Source: Paraphysoderma sedebokerense (taxonomy: Eukaryota; Blastocladiomycota; Physodermatomycetes; Physodermatales; Physodermataceae). From it: a DNA stretch of 64,000 nucleotides. Location of the stretch: positions 42,793-106,792 of the forward strand of contig JAHLJZ010000080.1 in the NCBI GenBank assembly GCA_025602915.1, given 5' to 3'. Positions within the stretch are counted from its first letter, which is position 1; each line of letters starts with the position of its first letter. The notes below the pieces were generated by a model. It ran no database searches, had not been told where the DNA came from, and worked only from the letters and a program-made list of their open reading frames with translations. Both the position numbers and the translations under genes were made by a program. Shown here in pieces: positions 63,937-64,000 of this stretch.

Positions 63937-64000
63937 TTAATGATATAAATGTTGAAACAACTGAATATTTGTCAATGGTTCATATAAGTTCAATGGTGCG
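63937..64000 (-). CDS. Ricin-type lectin, right-arm copy, cut by the window end
   Basis: The last 20 codons and the stop of the lectin on the minus strand (ending LFQHLYH). The remainder lies outside the window. Whether the whole gene is duplicated cannot be told. Confidence 0.8.
   Translation of the reverse strand, partial: APLNLYEPLTNIQLFQHLYH

Larger units (their letters stand above)
57406..64000. repeat. Right arm of giant inverted repeat (cut by the window end)
   Basis: Reverse complement of 50756-57350 with no indel over 6,595 bp and no difference seen in the stretches compared. The match holds to the last base of the window, so the full arm length is unknown. Confidence 0.97.

Overview
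This window looks like nuclear DNA of a fungus, most likely an early-diverging lineage. Almost every gene is cut by short introns (about 50-80 bp, GT-AG). The genes are closely spaced on both strands, and the recognisable products are eukaryotic housekeeping proteins plus fungal-style secreted and membrane proteins. Complex I, a sphingomyelin-synthase-type enzyme, tyrosinase and fibro-slime proteins are all present, so a budding yeast or a microsporidian is unlikely. The species cannot be named from the sequence alone.

Layout, left to right. 1-8 kb: the end of a choline-transporter-like membrane protein, ribosomal proteins uS12 (RPS23) and eL36 (RPL36), and a GCFC/PAXBP1-type spliceosomal factor. 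8.6-13.3 kb: a tandem pair of fibro-slime-domain receptors with identical exon layout. 13.5-18.4 kb: CAND1, the cullin exchange factor. 19-21.5 kb: a tyrosinase and an unknown single-pass surface protein. 21.9-25.3 kb: a large ankyrin-repeat / hAT-transposase fusion. 25.5-33.4 kb: a TMX2-like protein, mitochondrial uL14, a sphingomyelin-synthase-family enzyme, PET100 and PRP17. 34-43.4 kb: an IQ-DH-PH RhoGEF, an LRR protein and SNU114. 43.9-49.2 kb: an unknown, probably mitochondrial protein, and a divergent ubiquitin-E1-like gene that lacks the first catalytic cysteine half-domain and has glycine at the catalytic-cysteine position.

The last 13 kb (50,756 to the window end) is one giant inverted repeat. 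Position x pairs with 114,756 minus x, with no indel wherever I compared the arms, around a 55-bp unpaired spacer at 57,351-57,405. Each arm carries a coiled-coil protein, NDUFS3, a group XII-type secreted phospholipase A2, a decayed small gene and at least part of a ricin-type lectin gene. The centre lies in the 3' end of a second, truncated lectin gene. The palindrome is either a recent real rearrangement or an assembly/amplification fold-back, and the window alone cannot decide which.

Functional themes: splicing (PAXBP1-like, PRP17, SNU114), mitochondrial translation and respiration (uL14m, PET100, NDUFS3, the unknown presequence protein), ubiquitin/cullin control (CAND1, E1-like) and cell surface/secretion (fibro-slime receptors, tyrosinase, lectin, PLA2). 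I found no convincing tRNA, rRNA or CRISPR.
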